From assembly GCA_004335635.1 (NCBI GenBank), contig QAXH01001255.1, positions 1-14,156 of the forward strand: a stretch of 14,156 nt of DNA. The letters are read 5' to 3'. Source of the stretch: Chloromonas sp. AAM2. Lineage: Eukaryota > Chlorophyta > Chlorophyceae > Chlamydomonadales > Chlamydomonadaceae. The notes under the pieces were generated by a model. The model did not search any database and was not told the origin of the DNA. It worked only from the letters and a program-made list of their open reading frames with translations. Positions 1 through 8,487 of the stretch are shown in pieces. The position numbers and the translations under genes are program-made. The first letter of the stretch is position 1. Each line of letters opens with the position of its first letter.

Positions 1-48
1 GGACAGGCACAGTAGGAGTGGTATGAATTTCATTTACAAGAGCTGCGG

Positions 49-79
49 GAAGTGACAACTGTGCGAAGTGACAACTGTG
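49..79 (+). repeat. 16-bp direct repeat, two copies
   Basis: GAAGTGACAACTGTG at 49-63 and again at 65-79, separated by one C. It is a simple tandem duplication in otherwise featureless sequence. Confidence 0.8.
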
Positions 80-261
80 TACGATTTGCTGTGAAGGCCG
101 ATATAACATCTGATGGACCAAAAATCATTCACATACGCAGATTATTGATGTGTATGACTACGAGTTGAGTTGACGTTGCGCGCGTTGAACAATGGCGGAG
201 AACGAGAACTGTGAGAAACCATGGCAACTGTGTGTGACCTACTGTATGACCTTGTTGCTTC

Positions 262-428
262 ATCCTCTGGCTTGGCGGCTGCATGTTTTCGTCATCAAAT
301 TCTTCTGCGTCCTTTCGAGGGGACCGGCCAATCATTCTGTCACTGCATATACCGGTGGATGTGCAGGGCAGGTGGGCTCTCTGAATCCCCTTTACACAGT
401 ACTATGCGGTTTCGGCTAGCCTGATGTA
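262..428 (-). repeat. Dispersed repeat copy 1 (minus)
   Basis: Read on the minus strand it starts TTACATCAGGCTAGCCGAAA at 428 and runs to about 262, possibly further with decayed similarity to the copy at 13135. Compared with the copies at 7861 and 13135 it lacks an internal 73-bp segment, joined at a short TTC/GAA overlap. Confidence 0.85.
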
Positions 429-650
429 AATAGATCTCACCCACCTGTTCGCCTCTGCTTGACGTCAGAATAATTGTCAGGCTTTGCAGAAGGTGCCCTT
501 GTGTCCTACATCAGAAACGCTGCTGACGTGGCTAAAAGGACACACTGCTGACCACTTCCCGCCCAGGCTGCACTAGTGCTGCACAAGCTTCCTGTGACAG
601 CTTCTGTATCCTGAAGACTCACTCCATCGTCCTTTGAAGATCAGCAGTCT
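429..650. other. Spacer between inverted repeat copies 1 and 2
   Basis: 222 bp bounded by perfect 20-bp inverted ends that face outward. No gene is visible. TACATCAGAAACG near 511 is too short to count as another copy. Confidence 0.5.
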
Positions 651-671
651 TACATCAGGCTAGCCGAAACT
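651..671 (+). repeat. Dispersed repeat copy 2, terminus only
   Basis: TTACATCAGGCTAGCCGAAAC. The first 20 bases are the exact reverse complement of 409-428, so copies 1 and 2 present a perfect inverted repeat around 222 bp. Beyond 671 similarity fades (a possible CAGTG at about 681). Confidence 0.75.
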
Positions 672-1588
672 TTGTCAAATTACAGTGTTTCGATACAGCC
701 CATCCCGCAATCACCTACTTACCGCCATGGCTGCATTTACTTGCGCCCGAGATGACATTCACTACCGTCAGTATCAGTGCCAACTTATGTCTCGGTGCCA
801 GCGTCCAACCGGCCTTGCGGCGCGCGCCTGGAGCTTTCGCTGGGCCATCGTAGGCTTTATGGGATGATCTGCTCTGCAAGAGGACAAGGTAGGGCCAGAA
901 GGCAGCCCACACTTGGATACTTTGGCAGATTTGCCCCATGCGCTTTTCCCTTACACGGGCTGACGCACTACAGGCGATCATCAAAGCCAGTGTAAAGTGG
1001 GCTTGATAGCATTCGGAACGATATCTCCACAAGGACAGTTGTGTCTTGCCATGCCAAAATGGGACCATCTGACATTATACCACAACTGGAGTCCAAGAAC
1101 GTTCCATTATCCCCTTGCCCCGCCCTTTTCGCAGGGTCTTCCTGTCAAGTTTGCCAGCCAACGCCATGTTGGCCTGTGTGCCTAAACGTCACCAAGCTTC
1201 TGCAGGCAACCTGCTGGTATTGCTGGAAGGAGGCAATGCAGGACGCCATGTAGACCAGGTCAAGGGCTTGTCTCGTGGCTACCACAGCAGCCCCACTCTG
1301 CAACTGTGGAGCCACCCAGAAGACCATGGTGCAGAGGTTCGGCGCGTGCGTGTTGGTGACCCCATGCACCTGCATGAGGATGCATGCACCAGTGCGCCAG
1401 ATGCCCTTGGCATCATCACCATGGAGCAGCACAGCAACCAACTGTTCACGTGCAGCAACAAGCTGTCGCTTGACTCCCCGGCAGACAGCAGCCGCCTTAG
1501 CACAGGCATCAACCCACACCCCTCCTCAGACCGGGAATGCATAAGCAAGACCGGATCCTGGGTTGTCGCGTCCACAAGAGTTGTCAGC
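672..1588. other. 5' flank of gene 1, no confident gene
   Basis: Short frames on both strands show no recognisable domain. The frame of gene 1 is open back to about 1115 with ATG codons at 1166 and later, but codon bias weakens before 1589, so I read this as 5' UTR or promoter. I see no TATA box or clear motif. Confidence 0.5.
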
Positions 1589-4500
1589 ATGGATGCAGCC
1601 CCAGTCTCAGCTGACAACAGCTGTGCATCATTGATTGACGCGCTTCCAGACGACCTTCTTCTATCCATTCTCGCCTGCTTGAATGCGACACACAGGCACA
1701 TCGCTGCCGGCACATGCGAGCGCTTGCTGGCCCTTGCACAGCCCACCTTCCAAGCCATGGCCCTGGCCCTGCCATCCGCCCCTGTCGGTACAGTCGGGGC
1801 TGCTGCCGCTGCCCAGGCACCTGCCAGCCTGCGTCAGAACCTAGCCGCACTTCCAGCCCAGCGGTTTGACACCATTCAGCGCTTGGAGCTGGCCCTGCCT
1901 CAGGTCACTGACAGGCGACAGATGCGCGGCCTGGAGGAGCCATGTCACCCACTCAATGCGTGGCTCGCTAGCTACCTGGCGACGGGAAACGCAGGAGCAG
2001 CCCTCACTAGCCTCAGGGTATGGCCCACAACGAACCCGGCCCCACCACCACCCCCAGGCGTGGGTTGGTCAGCGAGCGGTGGTACTCGGTCAAGCCTGGA
2101 CGCGGGGCTCACCCGCAGGAAGTCAACGGGATGGGAGCAGGAGGGCAGCAGTGCAGCAGGGAAGGGTGACAATGAGATGCTGGTTGGCTCCGTTGGGTCG
2201 TCATGCAGCGGCCGCCACTGGCACATGGGCGCTGCGAGTGCAGGCGCGGGCGGTGCCGGGGCTATTCTGGCAGCGCGGGACCAGGGTGCGTTTGTGAGCG
2301 GGCGGGCGCTGCAGCTGCTGGCCGCACACTGCCCGGCGCTGGAGCGGCTGAGCGTGCCCCTGCTGGCTCCTGGGGCGGCGGCTGCCCTGCCGGCACTGGC
2401 CCCACAGCTCACCTCCTTCAGCTGTGCCGTGCAGGTGGGCGGGATGGGCAGACTGGCCACATAACACAGCTTGGATCAGTCTTCCACCGGGGACTGATCA
2501 GTTTCTGAAGTGCTGAGAATGACATAGCAAGACGTGAAAGGGTTTTCAAGCAGAGCTCAGCGTCAAACCCCAGTGTTATTCTGACTTACATCAGCCTAGC
2601 TGAAACCGCTTAGTACTGTGTAAAGGGGATCACTGTGTTAAGGGGAGACCTAGACAGTGAGGACCGGTTGCTCCCAAGCATCACTCACTTTGATGTTGAT
2701 TATCCCTGCTGAGCCTGAACCGCTTGGGACTGTGCCTCATCTGGCCTGTTGTGCGCCTCATCTGGCCTGTTGTGCGCCTCATCTGGCCGGTTGTGCGCCT
2801 CATCTGGCCGGTTCAGCAATATGCGTGAAGTGGAAGACAAAAACAAGACCATTTCTTGCCATGCGCCCTGCTTCTTTGCAGGACAGCAGCCTTCTGGATG
2901 CTGCCTTCCAGCTGCGTGGTCTGACCTCGCTGCACCTGTCACTGCACTCAAACCTGCTGAGCTGTGTGCTGCACCAGGCCCAGATGGAAGCGCTGGCGCA
3001 GGTACGGGGCAGGTGAAGTGTAGACATGACAAGACTGCGTGGCACATGGACCATTCATTGGAGGCTGTGCTAGGACTGGTGACTGGCACTGCCATGGCTC
3101 ACACCTAGCAAAAATCGTGGTTTGTCTTGTGTAATTAAAGGACAATAGCCTCACCACAGCACAGTCAGTCTATTCCAAAGCAGTACAGTATTACATGAGG
3201 CAAGGCGTGCACATGCATGTGGCAGGTTCAACTTCTTCAGGTCCAAGAAACATGCCTGCTCATTCATGCTGCTCTCACATTGAATCACCCAACACAGCTT
3301 ACCTTGGTCTTTCCAACAGAATGCTCATAGCTACATGTTGCTCTCACAGCTTGTTGAGTATTGTCCCTTTGCGTGTGTTCAGATCTCTGGCCTGCGCTGC
3401 CTGCGGCTCTGCGGCATCCTGCTGCCTGACTCGGACGCGGGCTGGAGACATTTGGCCGCGCTCACGGAGCTGACGGAGCTCAGGCTCAGCGCGCCCTTCC
3501 ACGCAAAACACCTGCAGTGAGTGATGACAGGGGGTGGACGTCGGGCAGGCAGGGCGGCGGAAGGCAACACGCAGGCACGGGAGCAAGGACAGGGCAGCAC
3601 TTATATTAAGTGGGATGCCTACGCAGCCTTTTGTCAGATGTATGATTGACGGCGGAGGGAGTGGCTGTGGGCGAGGCACGCAGGCGGGTATCACACAGCA
3701 GGTGATGGTTTAACTTCAAGGACTTGACCGGGTGTGGGTGTGCATTGCCTAGTTTAGCGCTTGCGCCTGGAGGTCAATGCTTGGAGGTGCAAGATCGTCA
3801 TGGCCTGTCCGCCTCGCTTCATGCCTGCCCTACACACGCAGCCCCAAGCGGGACACACAAGCTTGTCATGACTCGACCTGCCTCTGATACTGATGTTTTG
3901 CTTCTCATGTCCGAATTTGCTAGCGTTTGAGATGGGCTGGAAATCTAACATCGTTGTGGTGCTTGCTGGTGTCTCCCCCACCCGCGCAAAGCTCACCTGC
4001 ACTGTTGTCCTCCTAGTGAGAATTTCGTGTCTCTGTGCTTGCTTGTGACCGCAGACACGTGCCCCACCTGCGTGTGCTTGAGCACCCCACCTTCAGTGCG
4101 GGCGGGCTGCACCACCTGACCTGCTTGCGCAACCTGAAGGAGCTGCGCTGCAGACAGGCAGTGTGCGAGGCGGGGCTGCTGGTGCTGGTGCAGCTGACAG
4201 CCCTGACGGCACTGCAGGTGGACTCACTGAGGCTCACGCCACCACCACCAGCACCACCAGTGCTACCAGCTGCTCCTCAGGCGGTTCCAGCCATCCACGC
4301 TGCAGCGGGTGATGCAGCAGTTGACGTCCCGATTGCACCGAACGGTCCAGCAGCTGCTGCTGGCATGCCGCAAGCGCCAGTGCCTCAGGCGCACACCTGG
4401 GCGGAGGGTGCACAGGCAGATCAGGACCCATGGGCGCAACAAGCGGCGGCTGCTTCCCCGCCCGCCCGCCCGCATCCCGCTGCGGCCCTGGCCGCCCACT

Positions 4501-5501
4501 ATGCCGGGCTGCAGCTCCCAAGCGTGACCTGTCTGGTCCTAACCGGTGTGCATGTGTACCGGGGTGAGCTGGGGGCGGTGTTCCCTAATCTCGTGTCGTG
4601 TGCGGTCGCGGTGGCCGAGGTTGCGCAGCCCATGCCCCCTGCAGTGGTGCCGCTCCCGCGCCTGAAGCGCCTGGCCTGGCCCGCCTGCGCGGCAGTTCCA
4701 CAGCTGCTGGCTGCCGCGCCCACCCTCACCTCCCTTACCCTCACCGCTATCAGCAGCAGTGGGGCGCTGGAAGCAGCACTGGTGAAGATTAGAGGACCAG
4801 ACGCGCCTGCAGCCCGGCTGCAGCACCTAGCTCTGCTGCTTCAAGGCGCAGGCCCCAATATGGTGCATTCCCGCTCACTGCGCGAGTCCCTCACTGCCGC
4901 GTTGGCATCGCCTGTGTGTGGGGCGCTGCAGTCGCTGACGCTGCGGGACGTGCCGGTGGGGCAGGCGGTAGCACAGGCCATGGGCGCAGGGGCGGGCAGC
5001 CCGAGCGCGAGCACAGGGCCCAGCAAGGACCTGCTCTTGTCCGGCCGATCCCTGCGGGAGCTGTTGGCAGAGGACGAGCCTGACGAGCCGCCTACGCTGC
5101 ATCTACCCGCACTGCTTGGCGGCAGCAGCAGGGAGACGGACAAGACGTCGGCGCGCCGGAACATAGCAGCCGAGGCGCCACGGGAGCAGCAGCATCAACA
5201 TGCCACAAGGCACGGTTCGCAGCGAGCAGGTGTTGATCCTGCTGCACTGGCAGCTGCTGGGCGGGTGGTGGATGAGTCACTGCTAGCGACTGCCCTGGCA
5301 GCCGCGCCCAGCCTACGGTCGCTGAGGGTTGCGGGGGCGGGGGCGCTTACGTGCGGTGGTCTGGCGGGGGCGGTACGGGGCGCGGGCCCGCGGCTGGAGC
5401 ATGTGGTGGTGAGCGGCTGCCCCCGCACACGTCAGGCAACGGTGGAGCAGCTAGGGGCAACACTGGGCCGGCCCTGGCTCAGGGTATGCTGGGCGCCTTG
5501 A
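1589..5501 (+). CDS. F-box and leucine-rich-repeat-like protein, 4 exons, 848 aa
   Basis: Predicted exons are 1589-2434, 2882-3001, 3383-3516 and 4055-5501 (TGA stop). They total 2547 nt, and the introns are phase 0, 0 and 2. Donors are CAG|GTGGGC, CAG|GTACGG and CA|GTGAGT; acceptors are TTTGCAG, GTTCAG and CCGCAG. Residues 15-54 carry an F-box-like motif (core LPDDLLLSILACL). Leu-rich LRR-like segments follow at about 283-428, 520-680 and 765-835, with LTSLHL, LRCLRL, LKELRC, LTSLTL and LRSLRV cores. Pro/Ala-rich linkers lie near 149-160 and 430-515, and an acidic/polar linker near 705-763. In known F-box proteins the F-box binds SKP1 in an SCF ubiquitin ligase and the repeats choose the substrate; that role here is inference. 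ATG 1589 was chosen because the F-box then sits at the N-terminus and -3 A / +4 G is a good context. The frame stays open upstream, and ATG 1166 would add 141 residues with poorer codon bias. Reading the exon 3 end straight through would give an immediate TGA, which supports the splice. Confidence 0.83.
1631..1750 (+). other. F-box-like motif in gene 1
   Basis: This covers residues 15-54 of the gene 1 product. The core LPDDLLLSILACL matches the usual F-box start (LPxELLLxILxxL), and it is followed by a Cys-Glu-Arg-Leu segment where the usual CRRW-type end would lie. The canonical tryptophan is missing, so SKP1 binding is likely but not certain. Confidence 0.7.
2586..2672 (+). repeat. Dispersed repeat copy 3, inside intron 1 of gene 1
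   Basis: It starts TTACATCAGCCTAGCTGAAA and follows the family consensus to GTAAAGGGGATC. A near-duplicate ACTGTGTTAAGGGGA comes next, then a decayed stretch ending GGACCGGTTG that matches the family's GACCGGTCC region. Confidence 0.75.
2711..2734 (+). repeat. Degenerate dispersed repeat copy in intron 1 of gene 1
   Basis: GAGCCTGAACCGCTTGGGAC followed by TGTG matches the family's AGCCTAGCTGAAACCGC..ACTGTG with small gaps. It directly abuts the 21-bp tandem repeat. The short length makes this the least certain copy. Confidence 0.4.
2734..2817 (+). repeat. 21-bp tandem repeat, 4 units, in intron 1 of gene 1
   Basis: Units start at 2734, 2755, 2776 and 2797 with GCCTCATCTGGCC. Units 1 and 2 read GGCCTGTTGTGC, units 3 and 4 GGCCGGTTGTGC or its decayed end, which indicates stepwise duplication. 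The period is a multiple of 3 but the location is intronic, so no protein repeat is implied. Confidence 0.85.
3002..3382 (+). other. Intron 2 of gene 1
   Basis: A 381-bp phase-0 intron, GTACGG to TGTGTTCAG. It is T-rich compared with the flanking exons and holds no recognisable repeat. CACAGCTT and TGCTCTCACA each recur in the middle, which may be a decayed local duplication. Confidence 0.75.
3517..4054 (+). other. Intron 3 of gene 1
   Basis: A 538-bp phase-2 intron with donor GTGAGT and acceptor TGACCGCAG. The split codon CA|A gives Gln367. I see no repeat copy or other feature in it. Confidence 0.75.
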
Positions 5502-5658
5502 CAGAGGGAACGTCACTGCAGACTGACACACCAACTGGTCAATTATGACTACAGGTCGCATGCTGCACCAGCAGCAATTTCTGTGGGGTCGCTTCTTGGA
5601 GTAACGGATCTATGATCGGCTGATAGCTGTGGTTCTGTAGTGCAAGGCGTTTGGTGTG

Positions 5659-5679
5659 TTACATCAGGCTAGCTGAAAC
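5659..5679 (+). repeat. Dispersed repeat copy 4, terminus only
   Basis: TTACATCAGGCTAGCTGAAA and one further base match the family end. The sequence then becomes unrelated (AAGGCACTAGCATG). It lies about 160 bp after the gene 1 stop. Confidence 0.7.
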
Positions 5680-5898
5680 AAGGCACTAGCATGCGGCCAG
5701 TCCTTTTCAATGCGGGTTTGGTCCCAGCAGACCACAACGCTTTCGGATTAGGTGCATTGGGTATGGGCATGGTTCGAACAGATTCCAGGTTGGATGAGCA
5801 CGACCATGTCCAGCCAGCAGAGAGGCATGGATGACAAAATCCAATTGATTGCGGAGTTGTCCGTTTGTGAGTTGGTAATGCAATGTTATTCCAGGGAC

Positions 5899-6031
5899 TT
5901 GCAGCCTAGCTGAAACCGCATAGTACTGTGTAAAGGGGATTCAGAGGGCCCACCTGTTCTACACATCCACAGGTATACGCAGCGACGAACGGTTATTGGC
6001 CGGTCCCCTCGGAGCACTTCTTTCTGGTGTT
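5899..6031 (+). repeat. Dispersed repeat copy 5, short subfamily
   Basis: The usual TTACATCAG start is altered to TTGCAG, then CCTAGCTGAAACCGCATAG and the rest follow the consensus to CGGTCCCCTCGGAGCACTTC and TTTCTGGTGTTG. It shares this ending with the copy at 7208, defining a subfamily of about 134 bp. Confidence 0.85.
5929..5933 (+). terminator. Possible polyadenylation signal TGTAA for gene 1
   Basis: TGTAA is the usual green-algal poly(A) signal. This is the first one I find on the plus strand after the gene 1 stop, 428 nt downstream, and it lies inside repeat copy 5 (ACTGTGTAAAGG). The use of this site is inference. Confidence 0.3.
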
Positions 6032-6073
6032 GAGAACCCATTAGGCGGCACCAGTCCGATAGAGGTGCCGGAC

Positions 6074-6125
6074 TTACATCAGCCTAGCTGAAACCGCATA
6101 GTACTGTGCAAAGGGAATTCAGAGA
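6074..6125 (+). repeat. Dispersed repeat copy 6
   Basis: TTACATCAGCCTAGCTGAAA, then CCGCATAGTACTGTGC and AAAGGGAATTCAGAGAG. It stops at about 52 bp. It lies only 42 bp after the copy at 5899 in the same orientation. Confidence 0.85.
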
Positions 6126-7207
6126 GTAGCCATGGCTACATGTATGTGGACTGGCACAGCGTTGACCCAGGCATACTGCGTTTGGGTGTCAAAAGTTTCA
6201 ATCACAAGCATCATCATGTGCTTCTGCTCAATAGCATGTGAGCAGCAGTTATAGAAAGTCATCATTGTCATGATCATCGGCATGGGCCCGAGCAGTTGAC
6301 TTGAGAAAGTTTTGTGCATTGGACAGGTTGCAGTAGGCGCCACACATGTGTCCTGAACACCTCCCTCCTGCACCATGCAAGTGCGGGCCACATGCACTCT
6401 ACAGTGGTTAGTGGCATCACTCTTACAGAGCATCTGCTGCACACTACTTGCCATGTGTTTACATCAGCCCAGCCGAACCCGCTCATCACTGTGATTGCTT
6501 TAAGAAGATAACCAATTTCGATGGTGGTTGGGTCTTCCTGCCTGGTCACTTTGCTGGTGCCGCGGATTCCTCTTTAGAATCCTGTTTGGCAAGCCCCATG
6601 CATGAAGGTGCCATGAACAGGACCGGCCTTGTGCATGCTTCACATCCCAAGTTTTGCAGCCACAGGTCAGACCATTGTCTGGCTGATGCGCATTTTACAT
6701 CAGTTCACATTTGAGTTTGCTATTGGGAATTCAAACGCTTTCGCGCATTTCTACAGGATTACAGCCAGATTTGCTGTAACTGGGACTGTGCCTGGCGAGA
6801 TTTTGATGACAGTAGGTGTGGGTGAGTCAGCAAGACAGGCCGGACGGTGCCGCACTTGTACTCCCACACAAGTTTGCCCCAAGACCACCAACAACTGTTG
6901 TGTCTGGGGATGTGGACGGCATGCTGCACCAGTGTGTGGACAGGGTGCTAGCCCGCCTGTATTCTTTCCGCGTATTATCTAGGACCACCACAAATGAGGA
7001 AACTGTTGCCGAGCATCCCAAGGGCTGGCCGCCGCCACTGCTATCTCGGTGTACCATGATCCCTTTCACATGCGTGTTGGACGGGCTTGGCTCCCTTGTG
7101 ATGCGCGCGGCTGCACTCTCTCACATGCTAGCGATGCACATTGGGTGACTGTGGAAGTGATTGCAGCCCATCAACATCCCGTTTTTCTATGTGCAGCCAA
7201 TTGCGAG
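6126..7207. other. Intergenic stretch, no confident gene
   Basis: Apart from the short repeat copy at 6459, I see only unassigned frames. A segment near 6907-6972 (frame reading GDVDGMLHQCVDRVLARLYS) has codon bias somewhat like the real exons, but it lacks convincing splice sites and neighbours. It could be a decayed exon or chance. Confidence 0.4.
6459..6493 (+). repeat. Dispersed repeat copy 7, short
   Basis: TTACATCAGCCCAGCCGAAC then CCGCTCATCACTGTG. It has several substitutions against the family and ends after about 35 bp. Confidence 0.7.
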
Positions 7208-7341
7208 TTACATCAGCCTAGCCAAACCGCGTAGCACTGTGAAAGGGTATTCAGAGGGCCCACCTGTCCTACACATCCACGGGTATATGCAGTGACAAAA
7301 GGTGATCGGGCGGTCCCGTCGGAGCACTTCTTTCTGGTGTT
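7208..7341 (+). repeat. Dispersed repeat copy 8, short subfamily
   Basis: It starts TTACATCAGCCTAGCCAAAC and keeps the consensus through CACCTGTCCTACACATCCAC and CGGTCCCGTCGGAGCACTTC to TTTCTGGTGTTG. The ending matches the copy at 5899. Confidence 0.87.
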
Positions 7342-7694
7342 GTGTGTGCGCCGGGTGATTGTACGGACGTTGTAATCAAGATGTTGAGCGCCATACCTCC
7401 CGCCCTGGACTCTTCAAATGCACAAGTACGGGGGGCAGAGCAGGCATGCCATGGAACAGAACGCACATCAGTTCTTCTGAACTCCTCCTCCAACATCTAT
7501 CTTCGTGGGTTAGGCATCTTCGATAGGCAACGGCGGCACAAGGCAGACAGGCAGATTAAGCAGAACCAGTGAACAGCAAACCTGGATACACAGTCCCTGA
7601 AGCAGTCACACCTGCAGCAGAGCTGGCACCACCCACCATCTATGTCTGGGACACAAGACTGATGGCTCAAGGCCAATTTTTGCGTAGTATAACA
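7342..7694. other. Intergenic stretch, nothing recognised
   Basis: Between repeat copies 8 and 9 there are only short frames without domain-like patterns. No RNA gene or further repeat was identified. Confidence 0.5.
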
Positions 7695-7767
7695 TTACAT
7701 CAGCCTAGGCGAAACCGCATATGAATGTGGATTCAGAGGGCCTGCCTGTCCTACACATCCGCTGGAT
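7695..7767 (+). repeat. Dispersed repeat copy 9, left arm of an inverted pair
   Basis: TTACATCAGCCTAGGCGAAA, then a gap-containing match through GATTCAGAGGGCCTGCC and TGTCCTACACATCCGC. It faces the minus-strand copy ending at 8075, so 7695-8075 has about 70-bp inverted ends, like a 381-bp non-autonomous DNA transposon. No clear target duplication is visible. Confidence 0.8.
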
Positions 7768-7860
7768 TCCGGGTTAGCTAGTTCCGATGAATTCCCTTGA
7801 TGCCAGAAGAGCCTGGTTCAGGCTGCACAGGGAAAGAGAGGTACCTGCAGTTAATGTGGT

Positions 7861-8075
7861 ACCTGCATGTTGTCTTCATCAAATTTCTCTGCGTCCTTTC
7901 AAGCAGTGACGCTTTGCGAGGTGCGGCCCCTGGCACTCGGCGATGCGCGAGACCAGGCGGCTGAATGTGCTTCGAGGGGACCGGCAAATCATTCTGTCAC
8001 TGCATATACCGGAGGACAGGTGGGCTCTGAATCCCCTTTACACAGTGCTATGCGGTTTCGGCTAGGCTGATGTAA
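7861..8075 (-). repeat. Dispersed repeat copy 10 (minus), near full length
   Basis: Read on the minus strand it starts TTACATCAGCCTAGCCGAAA at 8075 and keeps the long form, including GCCGAGTGCCAGGGGCC and GAAAGGACGCAG, to ACATGCAG. It is about 410 bp upstream of the gene 2 start codon. A 10-bp direct repeat GGTACCTGCA (7840-7849 and 7858-7867) lies at its inner edge. Confidence 0.88.
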
Positions 8076-8487
8076 GCGTTCGGTAGTACAGCTTCCCGGC
8101 GTACTTGTGACGCCATAGAACCCTGGCGCGAGTAATCTTCCTGAGCAAAGCCGTAGTCCTGCAGCGCTTTTGCGCAGTGGGAATGCGCAGCCCACTATGT
8201 CGTGCCACCAGCAGCAGGCTGTGCTCACACAAGGGTGAGGTTCTTGACAATTGGCAGTTTGCGCGCGAACACGTTTTGTGTTTCCGCATGTGTATTGCGG
8301 TCTATCTTCCGACGGAGCTGCTCCGTCTACAAAGTCGCGTTCTGCGCAACCTGCGGAGCTGCGCATGCCGGCTTGCTCGCCCTTTGCAGCCATCTACATC
8401 ACACTGTCATCAATATTCAGCGACATTCTCTTCGCGCGCTAGACGGCCTCATACGGCGGAAAACACTCAGTCGGAAGGCCAGCGGCC
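8076..8487 (+). promoter_or_regulatory. Probable promoter and 5' UTR region of gene 2
   Basis: The stretch lies between the end of repeat copy 10 and the gene 2 ATG. An in-frame TAG at 8440 closes the gene 2 frame upstream. No TATA box or known element can be named; the role is inferred from position only. Confidence 0.35.

Larger units (their letters stand above)
2435..2881 (+). other. Intron 1 of gene 1, carrying repeats
   Basis: A 447-bp phase-0 intron with donor GTGGGC and acceptor CTTCTTTGCAG. It holds one clear and one degenerate copy of the dispersed TTACATCAG repeat (2586-2672 and 2711-2734), followed directly by four 21-bp tandem units (2734-2817). Apart from these I see no other feature. 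Repeats here but not in the exons are expected if insertions in coding sequence were removed by selection. Confidence 0.75.

Noticed and set aside
508..522. TACATCAGAAACG as a repeat copy
   Set aside because: The CCTAGC block is missing and the match is too short to separate from chance.
1972..2460. Minus-strand open frame opposite exon 1 of gene 1
   Set aside because: It is a shadow of a GC-rich coding exon; the plus frame has the F-box, phase-consistent splicing and better codon use.
2734..2817. CRISPR array
   Set aside because: The units are contiguous 21-mers with no unique spacers, and the setting is a eukaryotic intron.
5765..5790. GGTTCGAAC resembling a tRNA T-arm or SINE B box
   Set aside because: The flanking bases do not form a 5-bp T stem, no anticodon arm or A box is found upstream, and the motif is not in the dispersed repeat.
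6694..6704. TTACATCAG as a further repeat copy
   Set aside because: Only about nine bases match and the next bases (TTCACATTTG) do not follow the family.
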